Positions 1-12,198 are shown, counted from the stretch's first letter. The stretch: DNA of 64,000 bases from Gonapodya prolifera JEL478 (GCA_001574975.1 KQ965843.1:76353-140352), one strand, 5' to 3'. The notes: a model not told the origin generated them from the sequence alone. Numbers and translations: made by a program.

Positions 1-398
1 CTGATAGGTGGTCACAAGTCCTGCTCCCCGCCTGCTCTCGTGTAAAAGCACTGCAGCTAAAATAATTGAGTATCGAGCAGTTATTGCTGCTTCAATCCTC
101 GTTTACTCCTTTGACATCGGTGAGTAGTCCCGTCAACTGAACAAAAGTAGGTTTATCACCTCTGTCCTGTCCAGCAATCATAAATGCGTGATAAAAGCGA
201 GAAGAGGTAGGAAGTCTTCAACAGCGGTACAGAAGAGTTTACTGTGGAGTATATTCATCGCTTGAAGCTGTGTACGCGAAAGACGTGGTTTCACCAGTTT
301 CCATAACTGACGGCGACCTGACTTACAATGCATTGCTTTCTTCTTAGTTTCGCCGCTTTGAGACACCGCCACCCTCACTGCCAGGACTCAAGGGTATC

Positions 399-405
399 TA
401 TATAA
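399..405 (+). promoter_or_regulatory. Possible TATA box
   Basis: TATATAA lies 50 bp before the ATG at 455. That ATG opens a 10-codon stretch (455-484) ending at a good donor (gtgagt). A possible next exon begins at 573 after atatag. The short exon may start a very small gene that reads on to a hydrophobic tail near 735, but the later splice sites are uncertain and I do not annotate the gene itself. Confidence 0.3.
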
Positions 406-1978
406 TTTGACTCTGTCCCCACCAAATCCACCCACAAAGACACGTTGACTCACAATGTGCGCGTCGCTCTCTGCAATCGCTCTCGTGAGTCTCTCCATCG
501 CCCTCTTCCCCCGCCCGTGGAGAATCGCAAATGAAAGGGGATTCTAACAAATGGTGCTTTCCGACCATATAGCAAACCTGGATCCGCCAGGTCCAACGTG
601 GTTTCCAAGGTTGTGCTCTCCATCGCAGCTGAGCGTCTTACACTGGACTCCCCACTCTTTCAGCCAACGCTAAACACCTTAGCACCGAAAATCTTCCTAC
701 AACCAGCCATCCTCGCCGTCTTCGCTCTCTTTGCCTAAATGTCGTTCACTTTTTCAACTTCTCAACTTACTGGTGCGAAGCTTTTGTAATGCAGCCGGCT
801 TGGCTGTTCACTTGATGTACTACGACTTTCAAAATATCACTTCGTGCTCGACATGTTGGCTATCATCGTTCGACTCCAGAGTTCATCCCGTTGTATTGCA
901 TTGTCAAAGTGTCTTTGCACTCGAGTTTCATACCATTCTGCATTCAGATTTGTTAGACTCGAAATTTTTTCTTTTGACCCCCAGTATCCAGACGTGGACT
1001 CTAACAAAAGCGCCGTGCCTTTCAATATTGACTGTGACGTGGACCTCATTGTTGCAACTTGCGCTTAATGCTTGGTTCGACAGCTGCAGTGTGCTGTAGC
1101 TCCACTTCTCGAAAAGGGAAACGGACGTCATCGTCGGCCGGGTCACACACACGGGCTGCCACACCCAACGTGTCTCAACGCCAGGAGGGTCGACGGATGG
1201 GCATCACGTTGAAACTAATTCCATGTCGTCATTTCAACCCTGGATAATTGCAACGAAGAACATCTGGATTCTGCAAACAATCAAGCCTTACTGCGACTTC
1301 CAGTTCTCGCGGCTGCGTATGTGCTTAAGCTCCTGGCCAGGATATTCAAACGCGGAAAAGAAACACCGACTATATGACAAGGCTATAGGTCAGTGTGATG
1401 ACGCGCATGCCCAGGGGATTGGGTGCATTCAAATGCAAATGATTTTGTTCCTCATGCACGACTGTCGACTGGTAAGTAGTCCTCCCAATTGTGTGGAATC
1501 TCTCTGCAGCGACATATCCGCCGAGATGAAGGTACGGTTCCCGTAGCAATAATGGCTAATTATCCGCGATGTGGCTAATTTGGGCACTTTCAAACGCCAA
1601 TCAGCCACTTTCTTGAAATTACGGAAGAATTCTGCACCGACTACAATATCGCCTCTGTTTCACAAAACACAACGCCACGATGCTAGCCACCCTATTTCCA
1701 GCCTTGGCTGAATTCCTGAGCGGGGAGAAACCGCGTGACGTCACACTTGAGCGTAAGGACAAGTCTCCGTCAAAAATGAAGTTTGGGGTTCCGCAGCCAC
1801 GCCTGATGACATTAATTTCAATAAAACACAAGTTTCTTCGCACTAATAATAGTACAGTCCAACTCAAATATATTAAGCTTGATTGGGCTGATTCCCGTCG
1901 CTAGAGAGGGACACGTTTCCCTCGTCAGCACTTCCTATGTGCGTGTCGACGTACATCACACACTAATTACCACATTTG

Positions 1979-2710
1979 ACCGCCTTGTACAGTAGTTTTA
2001 AAGGCACAGTTCAAAGAAGTACAAATATTACATGCTTTACGACATGAAGACCCTGATGAGGGTTACAGTTGGAACACAGCTCTCATCGGCAAGGCAGGGG
2101 ATGTACACAAGCTCTGCTGCTCGCAGAACTGTTTGAATTACTCGAAGGTAGAACGTAGATGAAACAACATAAGGAAACAAACCACGGCCTCAATAGGACC
2201 CAGGATGAAAGGCAGTGCGGCTCCCGCAGTGACGACGGCTCACATCAACCGAGGCCCTTCGAAAACTGCAGCTTCTTTGCCATGTAGATGTCTTCACATG
2301 CAAAGAATATGATGGAGTGTACGTATTACGACGCGGCACTGTGCCTAGGGAAAACAGTACCAGCTTGAGGTGGCAGTCAAATTTTCACAATCAAAGAACG
2401 GCATTCATTGTATTTGGATCACAGGAAGGCCCCCTGTTCTGAGACGTGCCTGGGTTCTCGAGCCAGGAGGAGCTGCGCCAGCCACTTGCGCGTAAGTTTA
2501 ACTCTTGGTAAAGATGAGGACGCGGTTCTGCAGCTGACTGATGACGTCAACCCGTCTTCAAACACAACATTTCTTCCCACTCGGATATCGGCCTTTCCTC
2601 TGTGTAGCTCTGTCATTCCGTCGCACCCTTTATATTGACCGCCTTACGTAGTATCTTTTAAGGCACAGCAAAGAAGGACGAAAAATATGTTGACCAGCAT
2701 GAAGAGCGTG
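1979..2710 (+). repeat. Diverged direct duplication, copies at ~1979-2060 and ~2637-2710
   Basis: Both copies open with gaccgcctt, continue with a block around ttttaaaggcacag / ttttaaggcacag, then aaagaag, and end near catgaagacc / catgaagagc. Spacing is about 658 bp. The copies differ by substitutions and small indels. Nothing coding is attached, so this looks like an old segmental or transposon-derived duplication. Confidence 0.45.
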
Positions 2711-3354
2711 TCCCAGTTAGAGCTCAGCTGAGATCAACTTTCAGTGTCATACACCGTCCAATGAGTGATGCCTTCTACCTTCGTTATTACAATGATCACT
2801 ACGGCGCAAGGTCGCGCCAACAAGGATGCTCACTAGCATCATCTGCCGAAATGGTCACCGTGGAAAACAGCGCATGCTGCACCGTCACTTGTACGCTCGA
2901 ATGAAGGCGTCCGGGCAAAAGTGCAGGTAAAGTGGCGTGGTGCGGCAGATTTGTCGACGCCTGTGCAGAATTCGTCGTCGGTATCGATATTTTCAAATAA
3001 ATTGCACTTTAAAAAAAGAAGCAAGGGAAAAGCCATGAGACAGCCGTTGTGACGCGATTACTTTACCCGTCCAGTTGTACGACGTGCTAGAAAATAACAT
3101 AAATTCGGGCTCGACATTTTCGTTACGCATGACTCAAAGATGGAGCAGGAGTGACACCTCCCGGTGAATCACTCGGACTCTTTACTAATCCCAAGCGCCG
3201 AGAACGAGACAACATCACGAAGGAACTCGAACCAAGTCAAATGAGAATGAGTGCGCAAACTATATTTCTCCAAGCGACAGTGCATGGGCATGCATGCGAT
3301 GAGCTACAAGACTCTGACTGTACACAGACCCGGGCACCACCGACCACCACACAT

Positions 3355-4270
3355 TTAGGCCTTCACGGCGTACTGTGGGGAGGAGAAGAAGGGGTGAGTT
3401 GAATGAAGACCAAGGACAGAGAAGTGACTTCCGTGGTTGACGACGGCACTTATGTTGCACTCCTCGTCACACAAAATCCCCCCACTCCAACAATGCCTCG
3501 CTCAGCTCTTAGCACGGCACGCACCTTCCTCTGTCCAAAATGTCTCTCCTTCTTGATCTGCCTCTCTGTCTTCCGGGACTCCTCGAAGCGGGTCAAGCGT
3601 CTCCTCTGGGCGCGGGTCTTCTTCGCGCGGAGGTCGAGGGGAAGGTATTTCTTGCCCTGGTAGAAGATGCGGAGCTGCTCACGCTGGGTTTGCGAGATGA
3701 CGGTGAGGACACGGGCGACATTTTTGCGGACGGTGTGGCTGGAGCGCGAATAGGTGTGACAAAGGGGAAAAGGAAGTGCGTTGATAAGTTAAAAAGGGTG
3801 AGCACTCGTCACACGAAAAAGAGAGGGAAGGAAAACCGGTGAAGGCAGGGAAGTTCCATTCTCAGTCCTCTTTCATCGCATCGAAGCAGGGTTGTACGCA
3901 AAATACGCCAGTCGACATCCGTACAGAACCTTTTAGAATCGTCTTCGCCACCGTATGTGTCGTCAGGTGTGTTTTCGTCCTTTCTGTCCACCCTTCCAAC
4001 ACCGAGCAAACGCCGCTTCACCTTCCCCATAGAGACAGCACACGATACGCACATTTTAGAGAGCTTAGCCGTAGCACCGCCAGCGACCTTCTGGACTCGC
4101 AGGGAAGACAGCTCCTGCCTGTTGCGAGTTGACTAGGTGAGTTGGGGGACCAGAGCGCAGACGCGTGAGCCGACTCACTTGAGCTCGTCCAGCTGCTTCG
4201 TCAAGTCTGCCTTTGTCTTGTTTCTGAGTTCGTAAGTCTTTAATTTGGCCTGTAACCGGGGTGGAGACAT
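3355..4270 (-). CDS. RPL35: 60S ribosomal protein L35 (uL29)
   Basis: Structural protein of the large cytosolic ribosomal subunit near the exit tunnel. Four exons on the minus strand: 4270-4179, 4118-4053, 3738-3525 and 3372-3355, summing to 390 nt and 129 residues. The protein opens [20 protein letters not shown], then has the family blocks [41 protein letters not shown] and RRRLTRFE, and ends KYAVKA. Family members are usually about 120-125 residues, so the length fits. All introns begin GT and end AG; the last exon encodes only five residues plus stop. The basic, fully conserved sequence and intact splice sites indicate a working gene. It stands alone, with the repeat array downstream in window coordinates (upstream of its start). 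Confidence 0.97.
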
Positions 4271-4902
4271 GGTTGGTCTCAGGTGGACATCGAACGGTTT
4301 CCCCAGTGAAATGCGACAGCTCCAGCGGCTGCCACGCCATCAAGCTCCATTCCTTCCATTCCGATTTCGCCTTTCCTGTCCTCGTGGCTGCAGTCCTCCG
4401 CACTCCACCATGTTTTCTTCAACCTGGCCGCACCACCGCCAATCCCATCCATCCAGCCATTCCGCCCATCTGACTTCTCCGCCAGTCATCCTTCGTCCAC
4501 TGTCGTCCTGAAACCCACCATTTCGGTCTGTCCACGATGGTCGGTTTCGATGGATGGATGCCTCAATCGAAAATCGCTTTTTGCCAGATTTGTTGTGTGC
4601 ACTGCAAAACTATTCTCCAATCACAACGATTTGCCTCTTCTTTCCATTTCCCAATAGGTAAAGCTATTCCCATGTCGCAGCTGCCGTCGTGGCCGCCATT
4701 TCCAATTTTTGTATTGTGAACCGCCTGATGGCCCAATGAGCGCCCGAATGCATAAATAAGACCACAAACAGGCATTTTCTCTGCTCATGACCAGAAAACG
4801 AGAGAAAGTGGTCGGATTGACTCAACAAAATGGTGTGCAGTTCGTAGGTTGGTTCGGCAAAAATCGAGTGCAGAACCACACCCGAGACTCCACTTGCACC
4901 AT
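4271..4902. other. Intergenic, RPL35 upstream region
   Basis: No coding frame recognised. This is the upstream side of RPL35 and therefore presumably holds its promoter; pyrimidine-rich blocks near 4340-4520 could be part of it, but I see no defined element. It ends at the first unit of the 142-bp array. Confidence 0.4.
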
Positions 4903-5690
4903 CGCTCAGATGCAGCACGGGACGGATTCCACACTTGATCACGTGGGAGATGCTATATGCATTGTCTGCTGCATCTGAGCGTGCCTTTCTGACCGTCGCG
5001 ACGGTCTCATTCATCAATAACCCAGAAACTCAACGTGTACGGCCGCTCAGATGCAGCGCGGGACGGATTCCATACCTTATTATAAAAGTGCTGCTCTTTG
5101 CATTGCCTGGTTTATCTGAGCGTGCTTTTCTGACCGTCGCGACCTCTCCAGACACGGAAGCAAAGAACAGACTCAACTTGCAACGTAGCTCAGATGCAGC
5201 ACGCTACGGATTTGACACTCAATCCTACGTGAGATGTAGTTTGCATCTACTGCTGCATCTAAGCGCTGTTCCCTGGCCGTCCTGACCTCCGTCGCCGTCG
5301 AAGCAACCCGGAAACTCTACGTACACAACCGCTCGGATGGAACTCTCGATAGATCTCACAATAAATCATGTGAGAGATGCTTTATGCATTGTCCGCTGCA
5401 TCTGAGCGTGGTTCTCTGACCCTCGCGACCTCAATTTCGAGTAACAACCGCAGACTCTGCTTGCACGGCCGCTCAGATGCAGCACGCGACGGATTCATAA
5501 TTTAATCATCTGATTATTGCTGTTTGCATCTACTGCTGCATCTGAGCGTGGTTTTCTGAACGTCCCGAGCAGAATACCTAACGTGGCAACACTCAGTCTC
5601 CACTTACACCGTCTCTCAGATTGCAGCACGCGACGGTTTTCGCAGTCAGTGATGTCGGAGATGCAGTGTGCATCATATTTTACATGTCGG
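4903..5690. repeat. Tandem array of six ~142-bp units, each with an inverted repeat
   Basis: Unit starts fall at about 4903, 5044, 5187, 5329, 5470 and 5612, a period of 141-143 bp. Each begins with a form of cgctcagatgcagca and has, 49 nt later, its reverse complement tgctgcatctgagcg, so a 15-bp stem with a ~49-nt loop can form. The stem is perfect in unit 1 (4903-4917 with 4967-4981) and decays in others; unit 2 keeps only part of the right arm and unit 6 is the most diverged. The stretch after the right arm (tttctgaccgtcgcgac) is also shared. No plausible protein runs through it. It may be an old satellite or a fold-back element array. Confidence 0.8.
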
Positions 5691-5814
5691 GACTTCCAAA
5701 CACAACTACCACAGGATGTTGAAAGTCCGTGTCAATCAAAGAGGTGAACACTTTGTTCCGGTACCATCCACCACCATCCACTCTCTCCACCATCTCCTCC
5801 ATCATCGTTGTCTC

Positions 5815-8006
5815 TCAATCCACTCCTCGCGCCTTCCTCGCAACCAACTTGGCCACCACGGCAAAAAACAACCCCGCTGCCGACTCGCAATCCGCAACTG
5901 CCATTTCCACAGCTTGAAGACGTGATTCCTCGTCTGGGTGAGCGTTGCAAGTGAGGGATCGAGCAACGCGAACTACGGCGTCAAGCATGGCTTCGAGTAT
6001 ATGTCGAAGTGGACCGAAACGAGGACCGAGGAGGCACCCGCTGAGCATCAGGTCGAGGCAGGTGTTGTGACGTGCCAGAAGCTGGGGGATACTGCATGGA
6101 GGCGGTGACGTTGACGATAGGCGTGACTGAGCAGAGAGGGATGTTGGGGCATCGGCGTCCGTGCTGGACATTCAAATGGTGGCACTTGATTTAGAACAAC
6201 GAACAGCGATCTCCAAAGAGATGTAACGTGACGAAATTGAACTCACTTGACCTTCCCAATCTCAGCGTGATCATCCTCGCTATCTCTCATCGCTCAACCC
6301 CAACATCCAGCCGGCCGCCACTTGAGAGTTTCTCCGCGCGTGTCACCAAATCTGTCCGAACACCCCACCACCTTCCCACCACTCCGTGCTCCACGTGTGC
6401 CATCATCCCCTTCACGAACACCCTCATCCTCCACAAAACAGCTTCTGCCTCTCGCTCCACGCGGTGTCGCCGGGTGGACAGTTGATTTGCTGCGACGTCG
6501 GCCACGAGTATGCGGAGGAGGAAAGATGTGACCTGCGTGTACTTGTCCAGTATCGGCAGGGGAAACAATGTGGTCAAAAGCCTCTTTGGAAGTTGGAGAC
6601 GAAGATGGAGCGGGGACAGTGCATGGATCGCTGGTGCGAAATGCGGAGTTCGCTCAGGACGTGCAGACAGAGCCCACCATGTCACACTCACAATAAGCGC
6701 CGCACGGCACGCCGTCATCACCCACACCATTACCTTCCAGCTCGACCTTCCAATCCAGCCCTTCCACGCTTCCGAAAGTCTCGGCAAACCTTCGCCCCCA
6801 TACGACGGACCCCGGCACATTCTTCGCTTCCCATACGGATTCTACACTTCCCGTCTGCCACATATCCCGAACAACCTCGCGGACGGCACCGCTGAAGGTC
6901 CCACTGCCGACAAGAGCGTGGCTCCTGACGAGATGCATGGCTCGCTTTAAATCAGGTACACCCAATAGCAAAGAGAGTGATACACGCTCAAGGAGGCAGC
7001 ACTGAGCGCGCAACGGGCGGTGGAGCATTTTAGGAACACAGAGTTCCGGAGGCAGGAGAGATATAACTTTGGGAGGCCGAGTGGATTCCGAATTGTTGCG
7101 AGGAAGAGAGACGCTTGCAGTCCCCGTTCCATGCCACCACCACGAGCACCTTGCGGTCCCCCGAAATTCCCTTCTGCTGCCCATACATCCCTTGTTGCGT
7201 CCACGGCCCGTCGAGAGAGAACACCTTGTGGAGTGCAGGGAAGCGGAGGCAAGGTGAGTTTCGGGGCATTTGGAAAGGAGGGCGGGTCCTGCGGTAAAGG
7301 CGAGGGTTGTAATATCGTGAATCGTCGTGAGAGAGCACCGAATAGAGGATCGTGCGGTTGTGTAGTGAGAGGGAGCAGTTGAGGAAGGGTGAACATCTGG
7401 GATGACGGCTGGGGAAGCGATACCGCTGGAAGAAATCATCGTCAGAGGAGTACTGCCGCAATGGTAAATACTGTCCATACACCCGAATCGACACAGTGGA
7501 CGAGCTGGGGTGTTTCGAATGTTGCGACATTGTCCGTGCTCTCGTAAAACGGCTCAGACTCCCCAGGTACAGGCCAAACTATTCCCCCTCTGTTATATTC
7601 TCAAGTCCGAGAAGGTTCAAAGAATTCTGGGAATTTTGCCTGACGACGGTTCGGCTCTCAAATGTCGGTCAACACCAAGCGTGGATCCCGAATCGCCTCG
7701 ATGGTCCAGCTCGTCCTTCAACTCCTCCTTCTGGGCATCGCGTGTCCGCTTTCTCGTCCGCAAATTGTACGCCGCTGCGGCGCGCCGAGTGGCGAGACGA
7801 TTTGTCCACACCGTCGAGCTGTCGGTGAATCGGGGAGGGTCGCGGGACAAGTCCAGGCATGTCGAGTAAAACGATTCGCGGGCGAATCGCGAGGGACTAT
7901 TCAGCGGATATCGGATGGGAGGAGCGGAGAGGGCAGGATACGATGGGGTATATTCGAGCTCTGATTCGCCAGTCAGTGACCCTACAAGGTCAACGAAAAG
8001 GAGCAA
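5815..8006 (-). CDS. Gamma-tubulin complex component (GCP family), N-terminal part uncertain
   Basis: GCP proteins bind gamma-tubulin and build the microtubule-nucleating ring at the spindle pole or centrosome. The C-terminal GCP half is visible in several minus-strand exons. Around 6940-7060 a stretch with LLGVPDLKRAMHLVRSHAL followed by SGTFSGAV matches the family pattern of a helix pair ending 'LR..FLM..G.F'. Around 6500-6610 LHLRLQLPKRLLTTLF and LDKYTQVTSFLLRIL match the 'L.Y.V.WPL...L.KY..VF.FLL' block. RMRVFVKGMMAHVEHGVV at about 6400 and RHNTCLDLMLSGCLL at about 6070 match the last conserved helices. Stop is at 5815. The first exons, perhaps 7500-8006, are only inferred from open frame and composition. 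I could not fix all joins, so the precise product and subfamily (GCP2-6) remain open. Confidence 0.6.
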
Positions 8007-8456
8007 AAATGATACAGGCGTTCGATGTCGAGTAGGGTGGCGTCATAGTCTGAGGGAATCGTCAAATCAGACTTGATAAAGGGGGAAGAATTCAAAAATC
8101 ACCCGGCCATCCGAAAGTGGAGTCCCTCATTCACGCCAAACTCGAGTCTGCCATCGGACATCAGAGCGTTCGGTAACATCGGTTGCGCGTGACCAAATGC
8201 AGATCAAGACGTATCGAGCTGGTGGAGGGGAAGTGAACAGCTTGACAGCATCAAAGTGACATTCAAAGTCACAAAGCTTTGTCTTATTTTAGAGGAGCCC
8301 CGAATACGGTGCACCTACTGTCAGCGGCCTGCGCACGAAGCAAGCCTGCGAAACGATCAACGATCGGTGAGGTATATGCTGCCTAAGTACCGACATTCCG
8401 CTCTTTATCTCCATCTCCCAGTACAAATTCCAGACAGATAAAGGTGCTCCCCTATC

Positions 8457-9781
8457 ATGGATGCCACCCCCGAGGACGCATTACTGATGCGGGACACATG
8501 GGTGGCGATTCATGTTGGGCTCACTCTCGCAATTCTGGGATTAGTAACGACGAGTGTACTTGTTGCCAATTTCACACGAGTGAAGGTTCGTTTTGAGGGA
8601 TAGTTTGAAATTGAAATGGTCTCGAATACCGGATGGACATCATGTCTCGACCTGATGATAGGATCTTCGAAAGCCTCTGAACTTCATCTACTTGAACCTC
8701 TTCGTATTTGATGCTCTTGTTCTGGTGGCAGTTGCCGTTGGAGAACTTGGAAGATACTCCATCAGACTCCCATACCTTCCAAAAGTAGCTTGCCAGATTG
8801 AAGGCGCATTTGTTGGTATCGGAGGCCTCGGTGTGTTAGCGTGCCTTGCTCAAATTGGTATGACGTTCGTGGAGTTGCTTCTAAGTTGGACTCGACTTCT
8901 GAATGTTTTCCATGATCCCGCGGCCCTCGTTGTTATGAAGGTTGGGAACGATACAACATCGTTATCAAGAATGTCGAGCATCCACTAAGAGTTTATCAGC
9001 TCGCGATGACCACCACTTGGGTGTATGTAACAACCCTCTCCATCGCAATGGGATCTATCAATGGATGCGTGCAGAATCCTGGAACCTCGGTAAGTGAGCT
9101 CGCATTCACATAGTCACGACTTGATCGATGCTCCTTATCTTCGCTTTACACGGTGACCTACGACACTCGAATATCATAGACATGCATAGCAAAGTGGAGC
9201 TCTCGTGACCCCCGTCAAATGGCGATCATACTCATCTCTGGGGGTTTACTGCTGGCTTTGTCCTCTACTGCGATGGTTGTCTCGTATGGCAGCATTGGGA
9301 AGAAGATCTGGGGTGTGCGCAAGGAGGTCCTTGAGCATTCTGCGGCGCTGGACTCACGAATTGACGCAGAGATTGGGCACATGCTTCAAAGAAACATAAG
9401 AACGATGGATCTGCGACTTGCACTGAATGGAATGATAACGACGTTGACCTTTTTTGTTTTGTGGGGAGGTTATAGGTGCGATTTGAATCTAATCTTCCCT
9501 TCCATGGTACTGTTTGATTTTTGAATTTGATTCCCGCTGCCAGTGTTGGCGTCATTCTCTACGGAGTGGTAACTGGAATGTCCCCACGTCCTGCGTACAT
9601 TGAAGAAATTCTATCCGTTATGGCGTTTTCGCACTCAATCACAGACATTGTCATTGTCACAGCTTTGGATCCCACGTTGCGGAATGGGTTGAGGGCAATG
9701 TTTGTGGGGCGAGCAACACCTTCAGTAACTCGATTGAATAGCTTGAAAACCGAGCAACTTAGTGGAAAAATGCACAAATGA
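8457..9781 (+). CDS. Rhodopsin-like (type II opsin-like) seven-TM receptor without the retinal lysine
   Basis: Five exons, 8457-8585, 8662-8857, 8941-9089, 9180-9475 and 9544-9781, give 335 residues. Seven hydrophobic segments follow the class A order. TM2 has NFIYLNLFVFDALV. TM3 opens CQIEGAFVGIGGLG, close to animal opsins, and ends GWERY, an E/DRY motif that only appears once the 83-nt intron at 8858-8940 is removed. An ECL2 cysteine (NPGTSTCIAKW) can pair with the TM3 cysteine. After TM7 comes DPTLRNGL, which aligns with the opsin helix-8 start. Counting back from that arginine, the NPxxY site reads DIVIV and the Schiff-base lysine position is phenylalanine. So the fold and G-protein contact motif are kept but covalent retinal binding is not expected. 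Ligand unknown; it acts at a membrane, presumably through a heterotrimeric G protein. Confidence 0.85.
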
Positions 9782-11074
9782 TTGACGTAGTCGAATGCCA
9801 AAGAGGTTGTTCCAAAGTCGGTTGGATGACATCACAGTGCGCTGCTCATAACGAGAATTATATAGAGCAAGAGTGGTAGAGCTTACAATATAATTATATG
9901 TATCCGAAAAAAAATAAAATAAAATGGTGCTTTTAGGTGTACTTTCTCGACTCGTTCGTGGAGTGTTAGCCATTCGGTAATCGTACGACTCAAGTTCCCC
10001 TCACACTCCGCACTCGCCTCCCCGTCATACCGGTCCTACTCGGTTTTTGCGATGTTCTCCCCCCGTTCTGGGGACAGTTGTTCACGTCGTTCGCAGAAGT
10101 CATCACTGTTTGCCTGAGGCGCCAGCCGAGGGCTGTACGATCAAAGAAAAAGACAATCGACGACACAAAAGGTAACGCAGAGGGGGCATTCGAGGTGATG
10201 AGGTGGTTTTGCTGAGCAATTGGAGACTTTTCAGCCGGAAATGGTTGCATCATTGGTTTTGGTCGCAACCGAAGTTCAAACCAGGCACTTCAAACCCGAA
10301 TCCGCAACTACCTTTCCTTTGATTCTTTACGAACTTTATTGCGATCCATTGGAGACAGTCGCCATGGCGACAGTGTATTCTTACATAATAAAAGCAAACA
10401 TGTAAAAATTGGAAACTATTTCAACCAGTCAGACATGCGAATATTCGCTCTGTCCCACAATGTTATCCACTTGAACCAGACCGGGACCATCATTAACCAG
10501 GCTCATGCCAGCAGAGACGTTATGAAATCACCTTAAACATGACAGTAGTCTCCATTGGCAAGATTACCGCTGTTCCCGGTCCGGTTGGGAACGGCGACCA
10601 GACTCCGACCCAACTTTCCTTACCTGAGGCAAAATTCCGGTCAGGTCTTGAGTACAGATTACAAATTTTTTTTGACTATAACGGGTTGGGTCCCTTCTCC
10701 AGGTGGAATTTCCGCCAGTGTGCCCTATCGAAGGGAACTTCGTTATCTCTGGTATCCTAAAGTGAGTGGCAGACTGCGCGGTCAGAGCATAAATCAACGG
10801 ATCGACGAGTGATGCTAAGGGGAAGAGCTGGTCTGATGGGCGTGTCTTTACTGCGTGAGAGGAGACTTTTCAAACGTGTCATCGGGTGGGACGAAGCTGT
10901 GGTCGACCCAAGTTGAAGCCCAAAGGGTACACTTCCATTCATCAAAATCTTCACGAACATGATTGCAGTCAAATCGAATATGTTTCCCATTGAGACAGGG
11001 CATCTCGAACTTCGCTATTATAGATCTAACCAATGATTTATATTGTAAGCATCTTCACTTTATGCATGGAAATA
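9782..11074. other. Intergenic between GPCR gene and tRNA-Ser
   Basis: About 1.3 kb with no recognisable protein. Frames of 60-90 codons occur on both strands but none shows family motifs or splice-joined extensions that I trust. The first 150 bases are A/T-rich and contain an aataaaataaaat run (~9905-9925), a possible polyadenylation context for the receptor gene. Confidence 0.4.
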
Positions 11075-11156
11075 GTCGCTCTGTCCGAGTGGTTAAGGAG
11101 TTTGACTCGAAATCAAATGGGCTCTGCCCGCACAGGTTCGAATCCTGTGGGCGACG
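11075..11156 (+). tRNA. tRNA-Ser (anticodon CGA)
   Basis: An 82-nt tRNA with a 7-bp acceptor stem (GTCGCTC pairing GGGCGAC, one G-T pair) and discriminator G. The D-arm is followed by an anticodon stem-loop GTTTGACTCGAAATCAAAT, with CGA flanked by T and A, reading UCG serine codons. The long variable arm (GGGCTCTGCCC) is typical of serine tRNAs, and the T-arm holds GGTTCGAATCC. No intron is present. CCA is not encoded, as in eukaryotic nuclear genes. Confidence 0.97.
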
Positions 11157-12198
11157 ATTTACTTTTGCTTTTCCGCAATCCCTTTTGGTTTTGGGTTTCT
11201 CCGGTGTGCGGCAGTTGCGGCAGGCGAAACTTTTGCGAGCACCTGGATGTCTTTTTTAAATTTATTTTGATGTAAGTGATGTCGATTTTCGAGTTTTCGC
11301 CGAGACGATTGGGGGCTGGGGCAAGGTAGTCGTGTTCTCTCACCACTGCTTCGAGTAGATGAGGGTTCGGTGATTTATCACACCTTTTTAAGGAAACATT
11401 TTACACTTCTAATCTAGCGCTGGCGAGCGCGGTATATCAAAGATTGGGACAGATTGTGTCATGACGGGCGAGTGCGACTTTTGGTCAGGTATTGCAAAAC
11501 TCCTTGACCGAAATAACCATGTTACATGCTTCTCCCTCCTCGAGTTCCTACACCGTCACAAAAGAGATGAGAGACTGACTGATTACTCATCACGATCCCT
11601 GAGGTCTGTTGGACCTGGTGCGAGCCTCCGGGGAATAATGTTGGCCCACACGGCGACTCCCGGAATCTCCGGTCATCTGGAGTCGTCTGTGTTGCTTCAA
11701 TTTCGCCCCCGCACTTGCAATTGGCACTTGGTAGGCATCACGCAAAATGCCTAGTCACTGTGCCCTGAGGCGCAAGACCCTCTGCCACTGACGTTCACGC
11801 TCGCGAGACCACGACGGCTGATGGGAGCGGGTTGGCAGAGCGTTGCTGCAACGCCGACGCGGTTCCGAGACCTCCGAAGGCAGGGTCGTGCCGCTGCGTT
11901 AGTATAATCGCCTATGATGGCGGGAGAGAATAGGAACCTTTACCTCGTACGAAAGGGTCCCAAAGGGCCAGATTTTGTAATTTAGGCGACATCCAGTCAG
12001 CCGATATGGCCTTGGCCTTCTCCACGCTTCATTGAGACCGGTCTTTGGCGATTGCGCACCGTCATCGTGACCCTCCCACCGCCCCTCGCACGCACACACG
12101 AGCCGAGGTTCGAACCACGGACAAACCCTAGGGGACCCGCCCTCTGCCCTCAGCGCCGTTTCGCGCCCTCGCATTCGCTGTTAAGTGGAGTGAGCGAG
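11157..12198. other. Intergenic
   Basis: I see nothing I can support as a gene between the tRNA and the zinc-cluster gene. A short T-run follows the tRNA (cttttttaaat, ~11249-11260) and could end RNA polymerase III transcription, though it is about 90 nt away; a nearer ttt stretch sits at 11158-11160. Confidence 0.4.

Larger units (their letters stand above)
1..3354. other. Mostly non-coding left end
   Basis: No reading frame here resembles a protein family I know. Frames are short and overlap in all registers. The only structure I see is the TATA/short-exon candidate near 400-490 and a diverged direct duplication, with one copy starting near 1979 and the other near 2637. An unrecognised small gene cannot be excluded. 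Confidence 0.4.

Noticed and set aside
731-1099. Plus-strand 122-codon frame near the left end
   Set aside because: No motif, overlaps other frames of similar quality in the opposite direction, and no splice-consistent extension was found.
4903-5690. CRISPR array
   Set aside because: Units are 142 bp with diverged sequence and no constant direct repeat/unique spacer pattern; the genome is eukaryotic.
6386-6950. Plus-strand frames of 146-169 codons over 6.4-6.95 kb
   Set aside because: They are shadows of the minus-strand gamma-tubulin-complex gene, whose blocks are recognisable.
8858-8940. Reading through 8857 to a stop near 8988 as the end of the receptor
   Set aside because: Removing an 83-nt intron instead yields the ERY motif and a continuing TM4, which fits the receptor fold far better.
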